This document shows positions 9,127 through 17,632 of a DNA stretch of 64,000 nt, in pieces (within the stretch, counting starts at the first letter, position 1; each line of letters starts with the position of its first letter). The DNA comes from an uncultured Pseudomonadales bacterium. GTDB lineage: Bacteria; Pseudomonadota; Gammaproteobacteria; Pseudomonadales; Porticoccaceae. The stretch lies in contig CALSQH010000004.1 of the NCBI GenBank assembly GCA_943788445.1, positions 62,001 through 126,000 of the forward strand, written 5' to 3'. The notes below the pieces were generated by a model. The model saw only the letters and a list, made by a program, of their open reading frames with translations, searched no databases and had not been told where the DNA came from. A program made the position numbers and the translations under genes.

Positions 9127-9420
9127 CTAAGCCGCATCCAAATCAAGCTTATTAACCCTTTCCAGCCGAACTACCTTTTTAGCCTGCCATAAATCATAGC
9201 TATGCTGCATTGCCAGCCAGCTCTCTGGACTTCGTCCAAGAGCTTTGGAAAGACGTAAAGCCATCTCCGGGCTGATTCCACTCTGCTGTTTAAGGATACG
9301 ATTAAGGGTAGATGCCGCCACATCGAGCTGATTAGCCAGAAAACGACAACTCAAACCAAAGGGCTCCATATAGGTGGCGAGAATAAACCCGCCGGGATGG
9401 GGAGGGTTGTGCATAGTCAT
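9127..9420 (-). CDS. higA: HigA/VapI-family XRE antitoxin
   Basis: MTMHNPPHPGGFILATYMEPFGLSCRFLANQLDVAASTLNRILKQQSGISPEMALRLSKALGRSPESWLAMQ. Confidence 0.92.
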   Translation of the reverse strand: MTMHNPPHPGGFILATYMEPFGLSCRFLANQLDVAASTLNRILKQQSGISPEMALRLSKALGRSPESWLAMQHSYDLWQAKKVVRLERVNKLDLDAA

Positions 9421-9671
9421 TAGTGATAATCCTCATAGTTAAGGATATAGATATTTCCGTCGCTAAATTCGAATGTTAGCCGCCAGTTACCATTTACGCA
9501 GATCGACCAAAATCCTGATCTGATGCCTTTTAGTGGGTGTAAGCGATAACCGGGAATATCAATATCATCAATAGTTTGGGCGGTATCTAACGCGGCAAGC
9601 TGCATACGTAACTTTTTAGCATGATTGGCTTGAATGCCTCTAGTACTGCCAGACTTATAAAATCTTTCCAA
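9420..9671 (-). CDS. higB: HigB/RelE-family toxin; true start may be upstream (see findings)
   Basis: RFYKSGSTRGIQANHAKKLRMQLAALDTA...GYRLHPLKGIRSGFWSICVNGNWRLTFEF; directly precedes higA. Confidence 0.9.
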   Translation of the reverse strand: MERFYKSGSTRGIQANHAKKLRMQLAALDTAQTIDDIDIPGYRLHPLKGIRSGFWSICVNGNWRLTFEFSDGNIYILNYEDYH

Positions 9672-9707
9672 ACCTTTATGTTTGAAAGACTTAATTCTGA
9701 GGTAAGT

Positions 9708-9724
9708 GTAGCGCGTTGCGCAAC
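9708..9724. promoter_or_regulatory. Candidate HigA operator upstream of higBA
   Basis: gtagcgcGTTGCGCAAC: GTTGCGCAAC is a perfect 10-bp palindrome just upstream of the toxin. Confidence 0.45.
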
Positions 9725-9902
9725 AAAGTCAATTCAGGATATGTTAATCGAATCATTCTACTGTTCAATTCCAGGCCAAATTCCAAGCCCACTTCCAACT
9801 CCAAGATAATCACAAGGGCTTGATCGTACCTAAGTAGTGGTTTTATCAGATTGAAGTGAGTCGCAAAAAGAAATTAAAAGTATTTTTGACGCAATGCCAG
9901 AC

Positions 9903-9921
9903 AAAGCCTCATTTTTGCCAC
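9903..9921. repeat. 19-bp direct repeat, left copy flanking the HTH-nucleotidyltransferase gene
   Basis: AAAGCCTCATTTTTGCCAC; matches 10701-10719 at 18/19. Confidence 0.8.
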
Positions 9922-9963
9922 CCACCAGAGCGCAGCGACGAGGGATCTCCAATCACCACTTGC

Positions 9964-10005
9964 AAAGTCCCATAAAGGGTCTTAAGGTACCCACTTTGGG
10001 ACTTT
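9964..10005. promoter_or_regulatory. Inverted repeat, candidate autoregulatory operator
   Basis: AAAGTCCCA (9964-9972) ... TGGGACTTT (9997-10005), with nested GGGT...ACCC, 15 bp upstream of ATG 10020. Confidence 0.6.
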
Positions 10006-10019
10006 TCAGGAGGTAATAA

Positions 10020-10643
10020 ATGTCGCCCAGCAATTCAAGCATTGGCAATGCTCTTTTCACTAAAACACAGCAGAAAGTTTTGGGGTTGCTCTATGCTAGG
10101 CCAGATAAAACTTATTATATGAATGAAATAGTTCGTCTGTCCGATATTGGCAAAGGCACTATAAATCGTGAGCTAAAAAAACTGTGTACAGCAGGATTGC
10201 TGACAATGACCAAGCAGGGTAATCAAAGCCACTATCAGGCAAACTCAGCAAGTCCGATCTATAAAGAACTAATTTCCATTGTTCAAAAAACCTTTGGTAT
10301 TGCCGATGTTTTAAGTCACGCCCTAGGTTCATTAATGCCTAAATTGGAGCTAGCCTTTATTTACGGTTCTCTCGCCAAAGGTACAGAACATTCAAAAAGT
10401 GATATTGATCTCATGCTGGTTGGAGCCGATCTCAATTATGCTAATACCATTGAACTACTGATTGATGCTGAAACGCAGTTGGGAAGACCAATCAATCCCA
10501 CCCTGTATAGCCCAAAGGAATTTCGGCATCGTCTACTAGAACAAAACAATTTTGTCATAACCGTGTTACAACAGAAAATCGTTTGGCTAGCGGGAGAAAC
10601 AATTTACCAAGATCAATATAAGGATTTATTAAAGCCTAAATAA
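10020..10643 (+). CDS. Winged-HTH regulator fused to a minimal nucleotidyltransferase (MNT) domain
   Basis: N-terminal wHTH (YYMNEIVRLSDIGKGTINRELKKLCTAGLLT); MNT motif FIYGSLAKGTEHSKSDIDLMLVG; RBS aggagg. Confidence 0.88.
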   Translation: MSPSNSSIGNALFTKTQQKVLGLLYARPDKTYYMNEIVRLSDIGKGTINRELKKLCTAGLLTMTKQGNQSHYQANSASPIYKELISIVQKTFGIADVLSHALGSLMPKLELAFIYGSLAKGTEHSKSDIDLMLVGADLNYANTIELLIDAETQLGRPINPTLYSPKEFRHRLLEQNNFVITVLQQKIVWLAGETIYQDQYKDLLKPK

Positions 10644-10658
10644 AAAGGATGTAAAAGC

Positions 10659-10700
10659 ATGGATGCATTAGAAAATTTAGTCAAAAATTATCAACTAAGT
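10659..10700 (+). pseudogene. Truncated 5' remnant of a second gene (MDALENLVKNYQLS), possibly a HEPN-type partner of the MNT gene
   Basis: RBS-like aaaggatg and ATG 16 bp after the HTH-MNT stop; native reading seems to end exactly where the repeat copy starts at 10701. Confidence 0.4.
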
Positions 10701-10719
10701 AAAGCCCCATTTTTGCCAC
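10701..10719. repeat. 19-bp direct repeat, right copy
   Basis: AAAGCCCCATTTTTGCCAC. Confidence 0.8.
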
Positions 10720-10727
10720 ACAGCTAT

Positions 10728-10812
10728 GGATTCCCGCATTCGCGAGAATTACGGTTTTGCGGATATTCACCCCAGCCCCAGCCTTCGCTGGGGTGACGTT
10801 CCTTCGCCGGGG
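10728..10812. repeat. Dispersed repeat with CCAGCCTTCGCTGGGGTGACGTTCC module; inverted copy at 22857-22880
   Basis: cagccttcgctggggtgacgttcc (10779-10802) is the exact reverse complement of 22857-22880. Confidence 0.8.
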
Positions 10813-12093
10813 TTACTTTTCAAGCACTGTAAATGTTAGCCCTGCATGATCTTCTAAACGCTTAATCAGTGCGTCGCCCATTGCGGTTGATGGGGTTAAG
10901 AATCCACCGGCACAATCTTCCTTTTTAATATCCATGGCTAGGCAAAGGCCTGCTTGGGCGAGCATTTTGGCGGTTGAGCCATAACCGGGGTCGCGGTCGC
11001 CGGTGACTTTTACGCTGAGGTTGTTGCCTTGGTTGTCGGCGCCATAAACTCTTACATCAAAGAATCCTTTTAGCTGTGCTTCTGGACTTGGGCCTTCGCC
11101 TGGGGCTGGCAGTACAAATTTCTCTAGCACTTTGCGTATGGGGGTTATATATAACCCTAATCCTAGTGCGCCAAACCCTGCTGTGGATGTTATTGCAGCT
11201 AGGCGTCCTTTTAATCCCTTTCCGGTCAATACTCCTTCGTCGTAGGTGAAGTCTTTGCCATAGGCCATATCCATCAGTGCGTTGGAGTGCAGTACTATGC
11301 GCGAGTTGATCGCTTCCATAATGAAAGGGGCGATCCAGGCGTTGAAGTCTTTGTCGAACATGGGGCCTTTGACGCTGGCGGCTTTCTGTTGATATTGGTG
11401 ATCTTTGCCACACAGGATGTAGGGGTTGCCCATTTGTCTGCGGACTTTTGGGTCGGCTTTGGCGGCTTTTAAAGCTTCGATCATGCTCGCAACTGTGCCC
11501 CCTGATGCGCCGCCTTTTATGGCTTTAACGCGCAGTTTTGCGTGGGGCATGGGGTGGCCAAATTGCTGGTTGGCTTGTTGCTGCATTTTAAATACGCCCA
11601 TATCTGATGGGATAGAGTCGAAGCCGCAGCTGTTGACTATTCTTGCGCCGCTGTCTTTGGCTGTCTGCTGATACTTATCCTGCATCTGCTTAATCCACTG
11701 GGCTTCACCGGTTAGGTCGGTGTAGTCGGTGCCAGTTTCGGCGCAGGTTTTTAACAGCAGTTCGCCATACAGTGCGTAGGGTCCGACGGTGGAGATAATG
11801 ACTCTTGTTTGGTTGCACATGGCTTGCAGTGACCCTTCATCTTGGGAGTCGGCAATAATCATCGGCAGTTGACTGGCGCTGTCGCCGTAGGAGTCACGCA
11901 GTTCGCTGAGCTTTGATGCTGAACGCGCGGCTATTGCCCAGGAGATATCTCCGTTGGTGCCTAGATGTTCGATCATATAGGTCGTGAGAATTTGCCCGAC
12001 AAAACTGGTGGCACCAAAAATAATAAGATCGTATTGATTGCTAGTCTCTTGATTACTAGCCTCGTGATTAATAGATTGCTCATTGTTTGACAT
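10813..12093 (-). CDS. Saccharopine dehydrogenase-like NAD(P)-binding protein (trans-acting enoyl reductase-type)
   Basis: YDLIIFGATSFVGQILTTYM Rossmann start, VISTVGPYALYGELLLKTCAETGTDYTDLTGE. Confidence 0.88.
   Translation of the reverse strand: MSNNEQSINHEASNQETSNQYDLIIFGATSFVGQILTTYMIEHLGTNGDISWAIAARSASKLSELRDSYGDSASQLPMIIADSQDEGSLQAMCNQTRVIISTVGPYALYGELLLKTCAETGTDYTDLTGEAQWIKQMQDKYQQTAKDSGARIVNSCGFDSIPSDMGVFKMQQQANQQFGHPMPHAKLRVKAIKGGASGGTVASMIEALKAAKADPKVRRQMGNPYILCGKDHQYQQKAASVKGPMFDKDFNAWIAPFIMEAINSRIVLHSNALMDMAYGKDFTYDEGVLTGKGLKGRLAAITSTAGFGALGLGLYITPIRKVLEKFVLPAPGEGPSPEAQLKGFFDVRVYGADNQGNNLSVKVTGDRDPGYGSTAKMLAQAGLCLAMDIKKEDCAGGFLTPSTAMGDALIKRLEDHAGLTFTVLEK
12034..12093. repeat. 15-bp degenerate tandem repeat, about 4 copies, encoding the N-terminus of the 10813-12093 protein
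   Basis: TTGATTGCTAGTCTC / TTGATTACTAGCCTC / GTGATTAATAGATTG / CTCATTGTTTGACAT on + strand; peptide SINHEASNQETSNQ. Confidence 0.7.
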
Positions 12094-12153
12094 AGTTATT
12101 CTTCTTTTTGTTAGAGTTGTCGTTTATTTAGCCTGCGGAGCGGATATTCCCCA

Positions 12154-12792
12154 ATGTTACCTGTGCTTTATTCTTTTCGGCGCTGCCCCTATGCAATGCG
12201 CGCGCGGATGGCTCTGTTATATTCGAGTATAGACGTGGAGCTTCGCGAAGTCCTGCTTAAAGAAAAACCCTCTTGTATGTTGACGATTTCTGCCAAGGGT
12301 ACAGTGCCGGTTTTGCTGTTGCCCAATGGAGCTGTGTTGGATCAAAGTCGCGATATTATGCTCTGGGCGTTAAATATTGATGATCCTGAACACTGGTTGA
12401 ACGAAGAACTTGCTGCACCTATCAATGGATTGATTGAGCAGAACGATAATCAGTTTAAAACTTATCTTGATCATTACAAATACTGGGAGCGTTATCCGGC
12501 GGAGTCGCAGCAGTTTTATCGCTCTCAGGCGGAAGAGTTTTTGCTGCTGTTAGAGCAGCTGTTACAGAATCATCGCTATCTGCTGGCAGACAGAATTACC
12601 ATGGCCGATATTGCACTGTTTCCGTTTATTCGTCAGTTCGCCTTTGTCGACAAGAATTGGTTTGATCGGGCGCCTTATCCCAGGCTGCAATTTTGGTTGC
12701 AGGCGTTTCTTGAATCTTCGTTATTTTTAAGGGCAATGAAGAAGTCGCCTTTCTGGAAAGAAGGCGATTCTGCGATTACCCTTTGCGAATAA
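12154..12792 (+). CDS. Glutathione S-transferase family protein
   Basis: LPVLYSFRRCPYAMRARMALLYSSIDVELREV thioredoxin-fold N-terminus; C-terminal GST helices with MADIALFPFIRQF. Confidence 0.9.
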   Translation: MLPVLYSFRRCPYAMRARMALLYSSIDVELREVLLKEKPSCMLTISAKGTVPVLLLPNGAVLDQSRDIMLWALNIDDPEHWLNEELAAPINGLIEQNDNQFKTYLDHYKYWERYPAESQQFYRSQAEEFLLLLEQLLQNHRYLLADRITMADIALFPFIRQFAFVDKNWFDRAPYPRLQFWLQAFLESSLFLRAMKKSPFWKEGDSAITLCE

Positions 12793-12846
12793 ATGTAAGC
12801 ACTTACTTTATTTTCTAATCCTTCTAAAACAAAGATTTATCCTTAA

Positions 12847-15636
12847 CTATTGATCCCAGTCGATAATCACTTTTACCTGTGCTTCTTTTGGTGCCTGGGC
12901 CGCGGGTTGGCCTAATTTGAAGCGTAATCCCATCTCTGGAATATTGGCTCCGCCAAAGGGTAGCTGTGGGTTTTGATAGCGGTTGGGGCGTGCGTCAGAA
13001 AATTCACTGACCGCTGGATAGGCGGTGGATTGTTCCTCAACCATCACGCCATCACTGATGCCGTAGATTGATGTGCCTTTATCAAAGGGGGTTAGTGCAA
13101 AGGGGGCATCGCCAGAATGGCGGTTGCGCAGTGCACGATCATAGAGGCGATACTCAGTGACACCATTGCGAATACGCAGATCAAATAGCGAGGATGCACT
13201 CTTATACTTGAGTCTATCGGCACCGGGTAATAGATCATTGATCAGGGTATAGCCGTACATAAGCTGACGGCCATCCCAGCTCAGTGATTCAACTGGTGGC
13301 AGGCCATTCACCAGTGACTGACTGCAACGCTGGCGGTCTTGTTCGGTGACATCGCTGGCATAAAATTCCCAGCGCCGCTGATGGCACATGACATCGACAT
13401 AGCTCTGATGCAACCAGGGTTGTGCCTCTTGATCAAATTTGTAGAAGCTCCAACCCTCTTTATTTTGTCGGTATTTTTCAGGTACGCCGGGCAGATTAAA
13501 TTCCTGCGGGTTGGCGTCAACTAGCAGTAAGAAGCCATTGCCGGGGCCAAACTGTGCCGGTTCATTTTGACTCCAGAGATATTCACCGTTGTAGTACCAA
13601 GCCAATACGCCGGGTCGATAGTTGGCATTAAAGGCTTTCATTTCCCCTGCTGGGTCTTTGTAAAATGAGAAGCCGGGTTTGGCGATGCCTGCATCGTAGT
13701 TTTTAACCTTGGCAAAGCTGGCGTAGGGGTCGCGGTATTCGAGCAGATAGTAATGGGGTACGGCAATGCGATGTTGGCCGCCGCTGATGGTGAAGCCTTG
13801 GGTGCTCCAGCCCTGTATTGCGCCGTTTTCAAAATCTTCGAGGTAATCAATGGCGGGGATGGAAATATTATCAATAAGTGCGCCATCTTCTACGGCGGCA
13901 CCATCGGCAAAATAGTGGAAGCGCAGGGTGAGTTTTTCGCCGCGGTAAGCTTCAAGATTGAATTTTCCGGAAATCCACTGTGCGGTTTCACAGGCATTTT
14001 CGACGGTGTTACCGACACGATCTTCGGCCAGAATTTTGTCTATGCTGGGATCGCAGCCCTGAGAAATTTCAACTTTGCCATCGCCATCCATATCCCCTGA
14101 TAATCCTGTAAATCCGGGAAGTGAGCCTTCACCTTCATGACCTTTCTTGGAGGGCATGGTGCTGGTGATATCCGCTGTGTTTTGTTTGTCTGTGGGCATG
14201 AGTCGTTGATAGTCGCCGTCTTTTATTGAGGCTTCTATATAAAGGTAATCCCAGTCTGATTCGATTTTGAACCAGGCATCAAATGACAGGGTAAGCGGTT
14301 GATCTTCGGCGACTTTGCTCAGGTCGAATGTGCGCGTGAGAAAGTTGTTCATATCATTGCCCTGTCCAGAATAGACAGCATATTTACCCTGCGCGTTTTT
14401 CAGTGGGCCAAGATTTAGTTCGCGTATTTTTGGCGGCAGAATAATCATGGTCGAATCACAGACGCCGGGGCTGTTTGCTGTGCCGACTTTCCCCGTCCAG
14501 TCGTTCATGGTTTTGAGATACATGGAGCGGCGTTTGTCTCCCCCAAAGGCGGGTGGTCTGACAATACAGGGGTTCATCCAGCCAAGCATCATTCTTGACC
14601 AGCTGCTCATCTCTTGAGGTTCTGGTGACGAGGTTGAAGACATAACTTCCCAAGAGGCGCTGGAGTTGTTGGTTGATCTGGCGTAAATATCGGGTAGCCC
14701 CAGTGAGTGCCCGAACTCGTGGATAAAGGTGGCTACTTCGGTAAATTCTGACTGCATGTTGTAATCGTAGAGCCATAGATCCTTTTCAATCTCTATGCCG
14801 CCGCGACCATTCACTGCGCCTTCCAGAGTTGGCCCTTTGCCGAGATCGCGATTGAGAGAGCCGCGGTGGGGCCAGATGCGGTCAGCGCAATCCTGTTCGG
14901 CTTTTGGCAAGCTGTCGAAAATATTGCTGTCGGCATTGCTGGTAAATTTCTCACCGAGTTTGTACAGCCCTTGGCAGGAGGATTGACCTTTGCCGGCGTA
15001 AACAATGACTAGGTGATCTAAGTAGCCATCGGATTCTGAGTGATTGTCATCGCCATCGAAATCCGCTGGATCCCAGATATCGTAATCTTTCCACGGAAAT
15101 CCGGGATTGTTTTTATAAGCTGCGCGCAGGGCATCTGCGACCAGTTCATCGGTGTGGTTGTCATTGCGCCAGCTGCCGTCGGCATTCTGTAGGGGACGCC
15201 CGTAATAGGAAAGTGGTTTGTCGACCTTGGCGATGGGCATAACCTTGCCGGTGATGTTGTAGAGGCCTTTCGACTGGTGACGGTAATAGTGGGATAGGGT
15301 GCTGGGCTTGGGCCGCTTTACGGTGCCGCCAAAAAGGAGCTTTTGGAAGTAATCGCGGTTTTTGCGGTTCTGTGTTTTATCTCCGGAGAAACGCTGGTAT
15401 TCGAGTTCTGGAAACTCAACGGCGATAACCAGTAATCGGTGCGGACGATCGACGGGGGCGAATACGGGTTTGATCGAATCACTCTTAATTTGTGGGCTAC
15501 CGAGCTTGTCAAATTGTAAGTTGGCAAGGTTTTCAATCATTCTCTCGGCTTCAAGATCAATCGATCTGGCGAAGGTGGCACTGAGAATCATGGTTAAAAA
15601 GAATATGGTTACACAAATTGGGCGTTTAAAAATCAT
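12847..15636 (-). CDS. Secreted M6-family (immune inhibitor A-like) metalloprotease, 929 aa
   Basis: N-terminal signal-like segment; HEFGHSLGLPD zinc motif; large beta-rich C-terminus (WISGKFNLEAYRGEKLTLRFHYFAD). Confidence 0.85.
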   Translation of the reverse strand: MIFKRPICVTIFFLTMILSATFARSIDLEAERMIENLANLQFDKLGSPQIKSDSIKPVFAPVDRPHRLLVIAVEFPELEYQRFSGDKTQNRKNRDYFQKLLFGGTVKRPKPSTLSHYYRHQSKGLYNITGKVMPIAKVDKPLSYYGRPLQNADGSWRNDNHTDELVADALRAAYKNNPGFPWKDYDIWDPADFDGDDNHSESDGYLDHLVIVYAGKGQSSCQGLYKLGEKFTSNADSNIFDSLPKAEQDCADRIWPHRGSLNRDLGKGPTLEGAVNGRGGIEIEKDLWLYDYNMQSEFTEVATFIHEFGHSLGLPDIYARSTNNSSASWEVMSSTSSPEPQEMSSWSRMMLGWMNPCIVRPPAFGGDKRRSMYLKTMNDWTGKVGTANSPGVCDSTMIILPPKIRELNLGPLKNAQGKYAVYSGQGNDMNNFLTRTFDLSKVAEDQPLTLSFDAWFKIESDWDYLYIEASIKDGDYQRLMPTDKQNTADITSTMPSKKGHEGEGSLPGFTGLSGDMDGDGKVEISQGCDPSIDKILAEDRVGNTVENACETAQWISGKFNLEAYRGEKLTLRFHYFADGAAVEDGALIDNISIPAIDYLEDFENGAIQGWSTQGFTISGGQHRIAVPHYYLLEYRDPYASFAKVKNYDAGIAKPGFSFYKDPAGEMKAFNANYRPGVLAWYYNGEYLWSQNEPAQFGPGNGFLLLVDANPQEFNLPGVPEKYRQNKEGWSFYKFDQEAQPWLHQSYVDVMCHQRRWEFYASDVTEQDRQRCSQSLVNGLPPVESLSWDGRQLMYGYTLINDLLPGADRLKYKSASSLFDLRIRNGVTEYRLYDRALRNRHSGDAPFALTPFDKGTSIYGISDGVMVEEQSTAYPAVSEFSDARPNRYQNPQLPFGGANIPEMGLRFKLGQPAAQAPKEAQVKVIIDWDQ

Positions 15637-15712
15637 TTGTTTCTCCTGAGGAGGCTTGGATATTGTTATTATGTACGCCTGAAGTAGTAGTGACGATTAT
15701 GAACCGCTTCGC

Positions 15713-15775
15713 CTCATTATAAAGCTCATTATAGGGCTTATTGTTAGTACTCATTATTAGTACTCATCATTAGGA
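15713..15775. repeat. 12-13-bp degenerate tandem repeat, about 5 copies, ending 5 bp before an ABC transporter ATG
   Basis: CTCATTATAAAG / CTCATTATAGGG / CTTATTGTTAGTA / CTCATTATTAGTA / CTCATCATTAGGA. Confidence 0.8.
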
Positions 15776-15780
15776 CAATA

Positions 15781-17611
15781 AATGTTTGGTTTTTTTGAAC
15801 GGCTGATTAACCCATTTCCAGCCCAATCCCCCGATCGCCCGCCCCGTGGAATTTATCAGTTCTGTCGTCATTACACTCGTGGCATAGAGCGTTGGTTACT
15901 GTTGATGGCGTTTCTTACTGCAATCACTGCGGTCTCTGAAGCTTTGTTGTTTGCGATTTTGGGGCAGGTAGTCGATTGGCTGGCGACCAGTGATCCTAAA
16001 ACATTTTTTGCCGATTCATGGAAAACTCTCGCCGCTATGACGGTGTTTGTGTTGGTGGTTATTCCCATTGCGAGAGCGCTGCACTCATTGGTAGTTCATC
16101 AGACGCTGATGGGAAATTTCCCTATGGCGGTGCGTTGGATGTCCCATCGCTATTTGTTAAGTCAGAGCTACGGCTTTTTTCAGAATGAATTTAGTGGGCG
16201 TATAGCCACCAAAGTGATGCAGACATCGCTCGCTGTGCGCGACACAGTGATGAAGTTACTCGATGTGATTCTGTTTGTGACTATCTATCTGATCACCATG
16301 ATTGTATTGGTTGCCAGTGCCGATCTAAGACTTTGTGTGCCTCTAATAGGCTGGCTTTTAGCCTACATTGCCATTCAGCGATACTTTGTACCGCGGATGA
16401 AAAATATCGCCATGTTGCAGGCCGATGCGCGCTCGCTAATGACTGGACGGATTGTCGATAGCTATACCAATATTATCACCCTCAAACTTTTCTCTCGCAG
16501 TTCACGCGAAGCCGCTTATGTTAAGGATGGTATGAGCGAATTTCTCGATACGGTTCACCCGCAGATGCGCTTGGTTACCAAGCTTAATATCTGTCTGTGG
16601 ATACTTAATATGCTGTTGGTGTTTATCACTGGTGCGCTGGGTATTTATCTTTGGACCCAGGGTTCTGTGTCGCCGGGCGCTATAGCTATTGTTATGAGTT
16701 TGTCGATTCGCCTGATTAGTATGTCCCACTGGATTATGTGGGAGATCGGCAGCCTTTTTGAAAATATAGGTACGGTGCAGGATGGTATTAATTCGCTGTC
16801 TATTCCTCATGGCGTTACCGACAGTGAGTCTGCGACAGAGCTGGTGGTGGATCGTGGTGAGATTTGTTTTGATCAGGTTAACTTTGCCTACAACGAAGAT
16901 GAGAAGGTCTTTGATAAACTCGATCTGACCATTGCTGCTGGCGAAAAGGTTGGAATTGTCGGCCGCAGTGGTGCCGGTAAGTCGACGTTAGTCAGTCTGT
17001 TGTTACGCTTCTTTGATGCCCAGAATGGTGCTTTGACCATTGATAAACAGAATGTCAGTCAGGTTACTCAGGAGAGCTTGCGCGACAGTATTGCCATGGT
17101 GACTCAGGATACGTCGTTGCTGCATAGGTCAGTGCGGGAAAATATTATGTTTGGCCGCCCTGATGCCACTGAAGAGCAGATGATAACTGCCGCTAAACAG
17201 GCTCAGGCTCACGAGTTTATTCTCAATCTACGCGATAACACAGGCCGTCGCGGGTATGATGCCCATGTTGGCGAGCGCGGTGTGACACTTTCTGGCGGTC
17301 AGCGTCAGAGAGTTGCGATTGCCCGAGTGCTTTTAAAGGATGCCCCTATTTTGGTGTTGGATGAAGCCACTTCGGCGCTGGATTCTGAAGTTGAAGCGAC
17401 TATTCAGCAGAGTCTCAACCAATTGATGGAAGGTAAAACGGTTATTGCGATCGCTCATCGTTTGTCGACTATTGCGGCGCTGGATAAGCTGATTGTTTTT
17501 GATCAGGGTGAAATAGTAGAGCAGGGCAGTCATCAGGAATTGCTGGCTAAAAATGGGCTATATGCCAAATTGTGGAGTCACCAGTCAGGTGGTTTTTTAG
17601 GTTTTGAATAA
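15781..17611 (+). CDS. ABC exporter, fused permease/ATP-binding protein
   Basis: Six-TM N-terminus; Walker A GRSGAGKST, signature LSGGQRQR, Walker B ILVLDEATSALD (start given as 15782 in the ORF track). Confidence 0.92.
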
Positions 17612-17632
17612 AATGTTGGTAATAACCCGAAT

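Noticed and set aside
9621-9809. 62-aa ORF overlapping the higB start on the plus strand
   Set aside because: N-terminal part is antisense to higB and the rest is low-complexity CCA repeat; not convincing.
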